This document shows positions 1-7,114 of a stretch of DNA of 13,596 nt, piece by piece; position 1 is the stretch's first letter; every line of letters starts with the position of its first letter. This stretch comes from Pleionea sp041591085 (GTDB taxonomy: Bacteria > Pseudomonadota > Gammaproteobacteria > Enterobacterales > Kangiellaceae): positions 1-13,596 of the forward strand of contig JBFHSP010000071.1 of assembly GCA_041591085.1 (NCBI GenBank), given 5' to 3'. The notes beneath the pieces are model-generated. The model was given only the letters and a program-made list of their open reading frames with translations, did not search any database and was not told the origin of the DNA. The position numbers were made by a program, and so were the translations under genes.

Positions 1-706
1 AAGGATTAATAGGTGTACCATTATTATTAAGAAGCAATCGATTCAATAATAGAGTTGCAGCGCCCATGGCCCCTATGGCTGGTTGAGCAATATTAAATCC
101 ATAATTGGTATAACGATTTAAGTTGCCGCCGGTGACACAAATGCTAACGGGTTGCCGAACAAAAAAGAGCCGCTGCTGTGGGGACTTGCGATTAAATCGA
201 GTATTAGCGGTAAGGTTAGCTTGAGTTTCATTGCCTCCTAATTTGGTAAAACTGGCGATTTGACCAAAATGACCACTGGTGTTGTAGACCTCGTTTTGAT
301 TAAGAGGGATCACCATTACATACAAGTTGGTGGTATTAAGGCCGGAGATTTCGGTGCTGGCATCAGGCTCAACAAATGTGAGTGTGTTTTGTGGTTGAGT
401 CGTTGGTAAATTGATGTAACGTGTTGCGCCAACAATAGGTACAAATTCAACACAATCTTGAGTTGCATTCACTCGGACACTAGCGGGCATTGCTTCACGC
501 ACTTCTCGGCCCACTCTATCAAGTGACTGACGCGCAGTGGCAGACATTGTGATACGTGCTTCGCCTTCCAAATACCCTTGAATAGTTTTGGAATAAAGGG
601 TCGTAATGGTCACACCTACAATGCCTAACAGCACAATCACCAAAATCAGTTCCACTAAAGTGAAACCTGAATTTTGCTTGGGATAAGAAATACTTAAGTG
701 CGCCAT
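1..706 (-). CDS. mshO: MshO-like minor pilin (3' end beyond window)
   Basis: A type IV minor pilin, probably part of the tip or initiation complex of the MSHA pilus. The first 235 codons are visible and the gene continues past the left edge. It begins with ATG at 706-704, sharing one base with the mshD stop codon (TAATG), so translation is probably coupled. The N-terminus has a class III prepilin signal: a 14-residue leader ending in NSG, then FTLVELILVIVLLGIVGV, with the +5 glutamate at residue 19 and a hydrophobic helix. The rest is a globular pilin domain with few cysteines (one in QDCVEF, one in SICVTG). The name MshO rests on position (fourth in the order A-C-D-O) and on the large size; the family is usually longer than 235 residues. 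Pilin class is certain; the exact name is inferred from gene order. Confidence 0.88.
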   Translation of the reverse strand, partial: MAHLSISYPKQNSGFTLVELILVIVLLGIVGVTITTLYSKTIQGYLEGEARITMSATARQSLDRVGREVREAMPASVRVNATQDCVEFVPIVGATRYINLPTTQPQNTLTFVEPDASTEISGLNTTNLYVMVIPLNQNEVYNTSGHFGQIASFTKLGGNETQANLTANTRFNRKSPQQRLFFVRQPVSICVTGGNLNRYTNYGFNIAQPAIGAMGAATLLLNRLLLNNNGTPINP

Positions 707-1230
707 TAAAAGTTTGTCTTGTAAGCAGTGAAGTTATAGTTTTGTCCAGTTGGACCATTGATAATTATATCAATTCGTTTGGCATCATTAGCGCCAACAT
801 TAATTTGCCCGCCAATTCCACAAGTAACAGTAATCGAGACAGTATACCCAGCGTAATTGGCTTTATTAACGCCTAGGGCGTTAGTCGCGGTTTCATTTAG
901 ATTGTGATAGTCATCAACATCATTAAAATTAGCTCTAGCCTCGCCTTCTGGACCGTTACAGGTACAAGCTGGTTGACCTGCCTCGTTGCAACGAGTGACC
1001 GAACCAATACCGCTGTTTTGGTCAAAGCGTTTTCCAAGAATCTCCTCAAGATAAGCTTGACCAAGTTCGGCTGCACGAATTTGAATAGCAGGATTACTGG
1101 CTTCTTTAATTGAAGGATCAAGCACGGCCGTAACCACGGTTGCTGCGATAGAAAACACCACAATCGCAATGATAATTTCGATCAGCGAGAATCCTTTACT
1201 AAAGTGCGTGGTTTTGATCGTTTGGTTCAT
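706..1230 (-). CDS. mshD: MshD minor pilin
   Basis: A minor type IV pilin of 174 residues. The prepilin leader is 13 residues ending in SKG, followed by FSLIEIIIAIVVFSIAA, with Glu at +5 (residue 18) and a membrane/assembly helix to about residue 36. The globular part holds four cysteines (81, 89, 91, 137), three of them in a short CNEAGQPACTC segment, and a VDDYHNL motif near 105-111 that I associate with MshD proteins. The start ATG at 1230 has only a weak AAAGA-type ribosome site. It lies 52 bp after the mshC stop and one base overlaps the downstream mshO start. It probably acts with MshC and MshO in priming or capping the MSHA fibre, processed by the PilD prepilin peptidase at the inner membrane. 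Confidence 0.92.
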   Translation of the reverse strand: MNQTIKTTHFSKGFSLIEIIIAIVVFSIAATVVTAVLDPSIKEASNPAIQIRAAELGQAYLEEILGKRFDQNSGIGSVTRCNEAGQPACTCNGPEGEARANFNDVDDYHNLNETATNALGVNKANYAGYTVSITVTCGIGGQINVGANDAKRIDIIINGPTGQNYNFTAYKTNF

Positions 1231-1271
1231 TTCTTTTGATGTTTAATCGTAATGTTCACAGTATAGATAAG

Positions 1272-1300
1272 TTTGCTTTTGGTTAACATAACCAAGCAAA
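1272..1300 (-). repeat. Long hairpin spanning the mshC stop codon
   Basis: An inverted repeat with arms 1272-1285 and 1289-1300 around a 3-nt loop (1286-1288). Twelve base pairs form: TTTGCTT and GGTTA pair with TAACC and AAGCAAA, interrupted by a 2-nt TT bulge at 1279-1280. In the mRNA (minus sense) the mshC stop TAA (1285-1283) and the last codons (FAWLC) are inside the stem. No U-tract follows, so it does not look like an intrinsic terminator. A transcript-stabilising or ribosome-slowing role between mshC and mshD is inference. Confidence 0.6.
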
Positions 1301-1735
1301 TCCAGAATTTTCTACACATACACTGACTCCAATAGCTGGAGTGATAGAAATGGTAGCGCCTGTCGTTTCTCCTAAACTGGTGTAGGTAAAGTTTGCGGCG
1401 GAAAATTGAGCATCATACAGATTGGCAAAGTTGATAGGGTAGCCGGTTAAACTTGCGCCATTGCTTTGTACATCAACAGTGGTTGCGGTAATTGCTACGG
1501 TTACGGTATTTAAGGTGTGATTCATTGCGAGCTGCTGAGCTAGCCTTAAGTGGGAAATAAGTTCAGAGCCAGCGGCGCGACTGTCAAAGCTGTCCTTGCT
1601 AAACATTCGTGGAGCTGTATAAGCCACTAGAATACCAATAATAACAATGACAACAATCAGCTCTAATAATGAAAAAGCCGCCTGTTTAACGGGCGGCTTT
1701 TTGTGTTGAGTAATTTTCAGCAAATTAACTAGCAA
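1283..1735 (-). CDS. mshC: MshC minor pilin with atypical A|F prepilin cleavage site
   Basis: A minor type IV pilin, 150 residues if translation starts at TTG 1735. That start overlaps the mshA stop (1731-1729). There is no ATG upstream of the pilin helix in this frame; TTG at 1723 is an alternative giving a 16-residue leader. Neither start has a good ribosome site (only GGTGG at 1740-1736), so reinitiation after mshA is likely. The helix FSLLELIVVIVIIGILV has Glu at +5 (residue 25), but the residue before Phe is Ala 20 instead of the usual Gly (KQAA|FSLLE). The leader codons coincide with a terminator-like hairpin at 1672-1702. The C-terminus carries a C140...C150 pair ending in FAWLC, consistent with a pilin disulfide loop. 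The name follows from its position after mshA and its pilin class; the start codon is the uncertain part. Confidence 0.85.
   Translation of the reverse strand: MLVNLLKITQHKKPPVKQAAFSLLELIVVIVIIGILVAYTAPRMFSKDSFDSRAAGSELISHLRLAQQLAMNHTLNTVTVAITATTVDVQSNGASLTGYPINFANLYDAQFSAANFTYTSLGETTGATISITPAIGVSVCVENSGFAWLC
1672..1702 (-). terminator. Terminator-like hairpin inside the mshC leader
   Basis: A perfect 11-bp inverted repeat: 1672-1682 (AAAAAGCCGCC) pairs with 1692-1702 (GGCGGCTTTTT) around a 9-nt loop. In the minus-sense transcript the GC core GCCGCC/GGCGGC is followed by UUUUU, the standard form of a Rho-independent terminator. Because A-runs and T-runs flank both sides it could act on either strand. 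It begins 26 nt after the mshA stop and lies within the reading frame of mshC, encoding KKPPVKQAAF. It probably terminates most transcripts after mshA while allowing some readthrough into mshC, mshD and mshO. Efficiency cannot be read from sequence. Confidence 0.75.
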
Positions 1736-2187
1736 CCACCAACAGCAGGTACGACCGACGGTACACCTGCAGCTGCTAAAGTGTTGTCATAGCTTACTTG
1801 GCAAGTGTTAGAACCGTTTTGCGCTGTATAAGCAACAATGGCAGCAGCGCCACCATCAACACCGGCAGTACCAACTAAGCCTGTTGGAAAGCTACTGTCG
1901 AGCGCAAGAAGAATGGCAGAGTTGTCTGGATAGCCATAACGTGTTGCTATAGCAACACCGTTTACAGTCACAGAGCTTGCTCCTGTTTCAGTACCAGCTA
2001 TCAATGATTTAGCATAAATTAAACTACCTGCACTGCGCATAGAGGCCTCAACCCCTCGTAAAACGCTAGCACGAGCGTCGGTTTGAATATTAACAAATTT
2101 AGGTGCTGCTACGGCCGCCAAAATACCGATAATAGTGATTACAACTACTAGCTCGATAAGAGTGAAACCTTTACTACCTGCTTTCAT
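1729..2187 (-). CDS. mshA: MshA major pilin subunit
   Basis: The major structural pilin of the MSHA type IV pilus. The precursor is 152 residues: a 7-residue leader (MKAGSKG), then FTLIELVVVITIIGILAAVAAPKF with Glu at +5 (residue 12), followed by the NIQTDAR segment typical of MshA/MshB pilins. The globular domain includes an RYGYP motif (83-87) seen in this family, and a C129...C152 pair that should close the D-loop disulfide. It has the best ribosome binding site in the locus and its own 211-bp upstream region, consistent with high expression. A terminator-like hairpin lies just downstream. Only one pilin gene lies between mshF and mshC, where V. cholerae has mshB and mshA, so an mshB identity cannot be excluded by sequence alone, but expression signals favour the major pilin. 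Confidence 0.92.
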   Translation of the reverse strand: MKAGSKGFTLIELVVVITIIGILAAVAAPKFVNIQTDARASVLRGVEASMRSAGSLIYAKSLIAGTETGASSVTVNGVAIATRYGYPDNSAILLALDSSFPTGLVGTAGVDGGAAAIVAYTAQNGSNTCQVSYDNTLAAAGVPSVVPAVGGC

Positions 2188-2191
2188 GGAT

Positions 2192-2197
2192 TCCTCC
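2192..2197 (-). promoter_or_regulatory. Strong Shine-Dalgarno of mshA
   Basis: The minus strand reads GGAGGA followed by ATCC and ATG, so GGAGG sits 5 nt from the start codon at 2187. This is close to consensus and clearly stronger than the sites before mshC and mshD, matching the expected excess of major over minor pilin. Confidence 0.85.
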
Positions 2198-2273
2198 AGT
2201 TACTGTAAATTAAAAATGAAATCGATTAATGCGTAAATCAGTACTGCCGTACAGCAACCGTTTTAATCGCAGT

Positions 2274-2289
2274 CGTCTAATAATAGACG
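2274..2289 (-). repeat. Perfect 6-bp dyad in the mshA leader region
   Basis: CGTCTA (2274-2279) and TAGACG (2284-2289) form a perfect inverted repeat around a 4-nt loop. It lies about 87 bp upstream of the mshA start, downstream of the candidate promoter, so it would fall in the 5' untranslated RNA as a small hairpin, or could be a protein-binding site. A second imperfect dyad with GTAC arms lies near 2240-2255. Function unknown. Confidence 0.35.
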
Positions 2290-2398
2290 TTAGCAGCAAT
2301 TTTCGCATTAGGCAAAAAAAAATACAAATTTTTATTGGACTATCAACTAGTTAATGTTGGTTTGTTAATGTAGTCTCTAAGTAAATATGACCTAAGTA

Positions 2399-2938
2399 TC
2401 AGTAATTCACTTGCATACTGACCATTCCTCTTTTGGGGTCATACACGGTACTCAGTTCTGGGTGCTTAATAGAAGTGAATACACACTTACTATTTAGAGT
2501 AGTTACATTAAGGGCTGCATTTTCATTGGGCGATAGCAGCGGCCGCATCACATTGAGTAGACTATTCCAAATATCTCGGCAATCAGCGGTGGTCACTGGT
2601 AACCGCGCTGACTCAAGTGTGTGGTTAATTCCAATTGGAAAGCCATGTTCGTTGTAGTCAATATACTCACCGGATAACTCAAACAGATCGAGCGCTATAC
2701 CTTGGCCGGTGGAATTTGTATGGTATTTCATATGAGCCATGATCACCGCTTCTTGCAAGGCTGCGGTATTGGAGGCCATTAAATTTTGATAAATCCACCG
2801 GGTGTTTTTTTCATCGGGTGTTGTAAGTAGCCACCAAAGCACAGCAATAAAAAAGCCAATAAAAAATAGCCAGCCATAAATACGAGCAGAAGTGGCTTTG
2901 TATTTTTGATCAGACTTATTGTAAAACTTTACGGTCAT
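2399..2938 (-). CDS. mshF: MshF-like MSHA biogenesis protein
   Basis: A 179-residue protein with one N-terminal transmembrane helix (about residues 20-40, YGWLFFIGFFIAVLWWLL) and a periplasmic domain carrying two cysteines (120 and 152) that may form a disulfide. It has no prepilin cleavage motif. It is assigned as MshF because it sits directly after mshG and before the pilin genes, has the single-helix topology of MshF proteins, and is of suitable size. The molecular role of MshF is not well defined; it is thought to belong to the inner-membrane assembly complex. Start ATG at 2938 is 12 bp after the mshG stop with only a weak ribosome site. It is the last gene of the biogenesis operon. Confidence 0.8.
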   Translation of the reverse strand: MTVKFYNKSDQKYKATSARIYGWLFFIGFFIAVLWWLLTTPDEKNTRWIYQNLMASNTAALQEAVIMAHMKYHTNSTGQGIALDLFELSGEYIDYNEHGFPIGINHTLESARLPVTTADCRDIWNSLLNVMRPLLSPNENAALNVTTLNSKCVFTSIKHPELSTVYDPKRGMVSMQVNY

Positions 2939-2950
2939 GTCTTAAGGCTT

Positions 2951-4180
2951 TTATCCGCGTGATCCGCCCGCTAAGTTCCACAAAGGTAAGAACAGGCCGA
3001 GTGCTAACACTAGAACCATCGCGCCAACGACCACGATGAGAATCGGTTCTATATAATCGCCAATTTTCTTAATGTCATAATCAACTTCGCGCTCATAAAA
3101 GTCAGCAACTTCTTCGAGCATTTCATCAACATTACCGGTGTCTTCACCGACCGAAAGCATTTGCATAACCAGTGATGAAAACATGTTTGTTCGACTGGCT
3201 GCTTGAGTAATCGATTCACCACGCTCGACACCGGCGCGCATGTTCAAAACGTGTTTGGCCACATAATGATTGTCCACCACCAGCGCAACTACACTTAAGG
3301 CGTGAGTAACGGTAACTCCTGCGCGGCTCATCATGGCAAAACCACGAGCAAATCTAGCAAGAAGTGAGCGATAAATAATTGAGCCAAAAATCGGAAGGCT
3401 CAGCTTTTTTTCGTCCCACCAAAGCCTACCTTTCTCGGTGGCAATGTATTGCTTAAATCCAAAGATTGCGCCAACTGTACCACCGATTACAAGATACCAG
3501 TAGTTAACAAAAAAATCTGAGAGACCAATTAAGAATCGAGTAATTAATGGTAACTCATCGCCACTCATACCTCTGAACAATTGAGCGATTTTCGGGATAA
3601 CAAACCACACAATAAAAGCAAATGCCGCTACAATTAATGTAAATACAATAAACGGATAACGCACAGCCGATTTTACTCTTGCACGGTTTTCTTGTTCTAG
3701 CTCTAAATAGCTAGCAAGACGTAAAAACGACTCTTCTAAATTACCGGAGTTTTCGCCTACGTGAATTAAGCTGACATAGAAGGAATTAAAAATGTTGGGA
3801 TGACGGGCAAAACACGTTGCTAAATCATTACCTGCGGTTAAGCCATCTAAAATATCACGCAGTGCCTCTTTCAATACGACTGAATGGCTAGTTTCAATAA
3901 GCCCAATTATGGAGCGATTCAGCGGGACTCCCGCTTTGGTTAAGCTGAACATTTGCCGCGAAAACATGACCAAATCACTGGTATCAACCGACTTGGGTTT
4001 AAACCATTGTTTGAGCATAACACCCACATCGTCAGAGCGAACCTGCTCTTCCGAGATGGTTATAGGGATGAGACCTTGGCCTTGCAGTCTTTCAGCAATG
4101 GCTTCTTGGCTATTAGCTTCAAGCTTGCCATCAATAGCTTCTCCATTGGCGCGCCTTGCTTTATAAAAGAACATTGGCAT
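2951..4180 (-). CDS. mshG: MshG inner-membrane platform protein (PilC/GspF family)
   Basis: The polytopic platform protein on which the assembly ATPase acts to extrude pilin. Its 409 residues match the usual family length. Two GspF domains are visible as an internal repeat: GENSGNLEESF...YLE (142-160) and GEDTGNVDEML...FYE (345-363), each with the preceding SRxxxxLxxAGVxxxxA-type helix (74-90 and 285-296). Transmembrane segments lie at about 175-197, 222-242 and 378-400. The N-terminal MFFYKARRANGEAIDG segment is typical of PilC-like proteins. It starts 2 bp after the mshE stop. It is expected to contact MshE through its cytoplasmic domains. Confidence 0.96.
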   Translation of the reverse strand: MPMFFYKARRANGEAIDGKLEANSQEAIAERLQGQGLIPITISEEQVRSDDVGVMLKQWFKPKSVDTSDLVMFSRQMFSLTKAGVPLNRSIIGLIETSHSVVLKEALRDILDGLTAGNDLATCFARHPNIFNSFYVSLIHVGENSGNLEESFLRLASYLELEQENRARVKSAVRYPFIVFTLIVAAFAFIVWFVIPKIAQLFRGMSGDELPLITRFLIGLSDFFVNYWYLVIGGTVGAIFGFKQYIATEKGRLWWDEKKLSLPIFGSIIYRSLLARFARGFAMMSRAGVTVTHALSVVALVVDNHYVAKHVLNMRAGVERGESITQAASRTNMFSSLVMQMLSVGEDTGNVDEMLEEVADFYEREVDYDIKKIGDYIEPILIVVVGAMVLVLALGLFLPLWNLAGGSRG

Positions 4181-4182
4181 GG

Positions 4183-5940
4183 TTATTCAGCCTCATTACC
4201 AAGTGGTGGTTGATCGGATTCAACCGGAGGGAGCAGGTCGGTTTCTTCGATGGTTTCACCAATTCGATAGACTTCGTTCATCGACGTGATGCCAGTAACG
4301 GCTAATCGAATTACGCTTTCAATCAGGGGAGTGTAAAGAGGTGATGCTTTAGAGGCATTAGTGAAAGCTTCAACATCGTTTCGACGTAAACAAGATAATA
4401 ATTTTTCATCCATCACCAACATCTCATGAATAGCGACACGACCGCGATATCCGGTGTTGTTACACTGGGTACAACCTTCACCTCGTTTAAAAGTGGCGTT
4501 ACTGACATCGTGTTTAGTGACGGACCTGATCCAAGCGTGATCACTCGGTGACAAAGGATGATCTTTGGCGCAATAAGTACAGACTCGTTTAACTAAGCGT
4601 TGCGCCAACACGCCACGCAAAGCGGATGCAACTAAATAAGGTTCAGCACCCATGTCGGCTAGTCTAAGCGCAGACGATATAGAATCGTTGGTGTGTAACG
4701 TAGATAACACCATATGACCGGTCATTGCTGCACGCAGCCCTATTTCTGCAGTTTCTTGATCACGCATCTCACCAATTAACACAATGTCCGGATCTTGGCG
4801 AAGTACGGCTCTTAATACCCGCGCAAAATCGAGCCCGATTTTGTTATTGATCTGTACTTGATTGACCCGCGATAAATAATATTCCACGGGATCTTCGATA
4901 GTAATGATCTTTTTATCGGAACTATTGAGTTCGCTTAGGGCTGAATACAAAGTGGTGGTTTTACCTGAACCCGTTGGGCCTGTAACTAAAATCATTCCAT
5001 GTTGGCTTGCCAGTAATTGTTTAAATTGCTTAAGTAACGTTTCATCCATTCCCAAGTCATTTAAACGAATGATGCCACTAGTTTGATCGAGTAAACGCAT
5101 AACGACCGATTCACCATATTGAACCGGCATGGTTGATAAGCGCACATCGACGCTGTGACCGCGCACTCTAATATTAAAACGACCATCTTGTGGTTTCCGT
5201 TTTTCAGAAATATCAAGGCCACACATCAGCTTTAAACGAAGCACCAAAGCCGAAGCAATTCGTTTTTCTTTCATGACTTGTTCTTGCAGTGAACCGTCAA
5301 CGCGCAAACGAATTCTAAGAACTGATTGATCGGGTTCAATATGAATATCGGAAGCTTGTAATTGCACGGCTTCCTCAAAAACACTTTGTAATAATTTGGC
5401 GACCGGTGCTTCATCGGTATCAGTGGTTTCTGCAAGTGTCGGTAATTCAAACTCGTCGGAACCTAGTTCATCTTGCAGCTCTTCTGCGAGCGTGCTGATT
5501 TCACTGGTTTTACGGTAGAAAAGATCAATGTTGCGGATAATATCGGATTCTTTGGCCACGGCTACATCGACCGGCTTTTGAAGTAGTGCACAGATTTGAT
5601 CGTAACGATTAAGATCGGTCGGATCAGCCATGACAATTAAATAACCGTCGTGTTTTTCATCAACGACCAAAGTTCTAAATCGACGAGCTTGGATTTCTGA
5701 AAGTCTTTCAATCGCGCCCTTATTAACTTTGAAATTAGGAAGATCGATGTAGGCTATTTTTAATTGTTGGGCTAGAAATCTTAGGAGCTGTTCTTCACCA
5801 ACATATCCTAAATTAATTAATGTCGCACCGAGCTTTTGTCCGGTTGTTTTCTGTTGTTTTAGAGCATCCATCAATTGATCGTTTGAGATAACGTGATTCT
5901 CAACGAGCAAGTCTCCCAAACGAATTTTTTGGCGTAACAT
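4183..5940 (-). CDS. mshE: MshE pilus extension ATPase with c-di-GMP-binding MshEN domain
   Basis: The PilB/GspE-type hexameric ATPase that powers MSHA polymerisation. At the N-terminus two consecutive MshEN motifs appear, starting RLGDLL (7) and KLGATL (36), each ending in Leu-rich helix and Gln; in V. cholerae MshE this domain binds c-di-GMP and controls pilus assembly. The catalytic core shows Walker A GPTGSGKT (321-328), an Asp box around 347-353 (ITIEDPVE), Walker B VLIGE (387-391) and a His box STLHTND (413-419). A tetracysteine zinc site is formed by C454, C457, C490 and C493. The length, 585 residues, is normal. The start ATG is one base after the mshN stop. The first MshEN motif has His 16 where the consensus has Gly; the second keeps Gly 45. 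Confidence 0.97.
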   Translation of the reverse strand: MLRQKIRLGDLLVENHVISNDQLMDALKQQKTTGQKLGATLINLGYVGEEQLLRFLAQQLKIAYIDLPNFKVNKGAIERLSEIQARRFRTLVVDEKHDGYLIVMADPTDLNRYDQICALLQKPVDVAVAKESDIIRNIDLFYRKTSEISTLAEELQDELGSDEFELPTLAETTDTDEAPVAKLLQSVFEEAVQLQASDIHIEPDQSVLRIRLRVDGSLQEQVMKEKRIASALVLRLKLMCGLDISEKRKPQDGRFNIRVRGHSVDVRLSTMPVQYGESVVMRLLDQTSGIIRLNDLGMDETLLKQFKQLLASQHGMILVTGPTGSGKTTTLYSALSELNSSDKKIITIEDPVEYYLSRVNQVQINNKIGLDFARVLRAVLRQDPDIVLIGEMRDQETAEIGLRAAMTGHMVLSTLHTNDSISSALRLADMGAEPYLVASALRGVLAQRLVKRVCTYCAKDHPLSPSDHAWIRSVTKHDVSNATFKRGEGCTQCNNTGYRGRVAIHEMLVMDEKLLSCLRRNDVEAFTNASKASPLYTPLIESVIRLAVTGITSMNEVYRIGETIEETDLLPPVESDQPPLGNEAE

Positions 5941-5941
5941 G

Positions 5942-7114
5942 CTAATTACCTTTTAGAGCAGCAATTCTATGCTGAACGTAACTAAGTTGTGAGGCGCTGA
6001 GTCGTGCATCATTTTGTGCACGTTGCAAGGCTTGTAATGCAGGTTGATTTTGTTTTAGCGCTTCTAAAGAAATACTTAAACCGAGCCACCAATCACCACG
6101 ATTCGGCTTCATTTTTAATAATGTCTGATAACTACTGACCGCAAGCTCATGCTGCTTTAATTGCTGACTGGCAAGCGCTTTTAAAATCAGCGCATGCTCT
6201 GAATTTGGCGTTTTATCTCCCAGTAATTTCAATACATTTTCCCATTGTTGTTGCTGAGCAAAATATTGCGCCAAAATGACACGGTAACTTACGTGTTGCG
6301 GAAACAACTTAATGCCATCCTCTAGCACACTCACTAAATCACTATTCCTTGCCGTTTGTAAATAAACGCTCGCAAGTAGCTCTCTAGCTGGATGATAATC
6401 AGAATGCTCTTTAATTAGTGCTTTTAATTCTTTCTCCGCACTAGAAAATAAACCTTGATTAATCCAATCTTCAGCATTGGTAAGTGAGGTTTCTTTTTGT
6501 TGCTCGATTGAAACTTGTTTCATCACTAAATTATTAGGTGCCGTTCTAGCGATCACTTTTGTGTTTTTTTCAACTGCTATCGTTTCATCCGATTTTGTGC
6601 TATTTAAATCTGATAATTTTAAAGACTGTGTTGATTGCTGGTTGATTATTTCAGAGGAGTCGCTATCAATTTTTTCTGAAATAACATTTAGGTTAACTTC
6701 ATTTTTTTCAGAAGTTTGAGTTTCAATATTTGGTTCTTGAATTAATAAAGATACCGATGAGGGGGTATTGATAGCAAGCGGTTGCTCGATGGATTGATTG
6801 ACCGACAAATTTAATTTTTCAGCTTGTGAAGTGTCTACTGAATGGATTGTAGCGGTGGTTGCTTCTTGATTACCATTCTGACTTAGACTATCTGTACTGG
6901 ATGAAACATGAGCTGCGGGTGCTGACTTTGATTCAAACAGCCATCGATAGCCAACAACGGCAACAATCATAGCGAATACAATAATTGTTGCGCGTTTTAA
7001 AAAAGTCCATGAACCCTTTTCATGGGTTCTAGAGGCTGTTTCATCGATAGATAAATTCAAATGATGATGGTTGCGCTCATCTAAATCGCGTAGCATTTTA
7101 TTAACCACACTCAT
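5942..7114 (-). CDS. mshN: MshN, membrane-anchored TPR protein
   Basis: A 390-residue bitopic protein assigned to MshN, which with MshM is thought to support secretin assembly or localisation. I chose ATG 7114 because it forms an ATGA overlap with the mshM stop and gives the family-like start MSVVNKMLRDLDERN; an in-frame TTG at 7129 would add five residues without support. Order of parts: a cytoplasmic basic/acidic N-tail, one transmembrane helix (about 42-60), a long low-complexity linker rich in Ser, Thr, Asn and Glu (61-205), then TPR-like helices (about 210-385), including repeats with AEKEL, ARELLASVYLQ and AVSSYQTLLKMKP. The C-terminal domain should be periplasmic. It is followed one base later by mshE. 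Confidence 0.9.
   Translation of the reverse strand: MSVVNKMLRDLDERNHHHLNLSIDETASRTHEKGSWTFLKRATIIVFAMIVAVVGYRWLFESKSAPAAHVSSSTDSLSQNGNQEATTATIHSVDTSQAEKLNLSVNQSIEQPLAINTPSSVSLLIQEPNIETQTSEKNEVNLNVISEKIDSDSSEIINQQSTQSLKLSDLNSTKSDETIAVEKNTKVIARTAPNNLVMKQVSIEQQKETSLTNAEDWINQGLFSSAEKELKALIKEHSDYHPARELLASVYLQTARNSDLVSVLEDGIKLFPQHVSYRVILAQYFAQQQQWENVLKLLGDKTPNSEHALILKALASQQLKQHELAVSSYQTLLKMKPNRGDWWLGLSISLEALKQNQPALQALQRAQNDARLSASQLSYVQHRIAALKGN

Larger units (their letters stand above)
2188..2398 (-). promoter_or_regulatory. mshF-mshA intergenic region, likely pilin operon promoter
   Basis: This AT-rich gap is by far the longest within the pilus locus and probably holds the promoter of the pilin block. 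The best sigma70-like candidate I see is TTGATA (2346-2341), a 16-nt spacer, and TATTTT (2324-2319), which would leave a leader of about 120 nt; this pairing is tentative. In V. cholerae the MSHA genes are transcribed as a secretion operon and a structural operon, which supports a promoter here. I saw no sigma54 (-24/-12) element and no convincing GC-rich terminator for the upstream operon. No open reading frame of note lies here. Confidence 0.5.

Noticed and set aside
173..206. Search for short direct repeats or a CRISPR-like pattern across the window
   Set aside because: No regularly spaced repeated units were seen by eye in any non-coding segment; the repetitive protein stretches in MshL and MshN are simple low-complexity linkers.
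904..1113. Plus-strand frame of 69 codons inside mshD
   Set aside because: It lies opposite a well-supported pilin gene, has no ribosome site and no recognisable domain; it is a shadow frame.
2290..2325. Possible sigma54 promoter upstream of mshA
   Set aside because: A TTGC element is present but the GG dinucleotide required at the correct upstream spacing is AA, so the -24/-12 pattern is not met.
2313..2335. Possible terminator after mshF formed by A5/T5-type arms before a T-run
   Set aside because: The stem would consist only of A-T pairs with no GC core; it is more simply an AT-rich promoter region.
7011..7029. GAACCC...GGGTTC inverted repeat within mshN
   Set aside because: Six-bp arms inside a coding region without a T-run or other signals; chance occurrence is likely.
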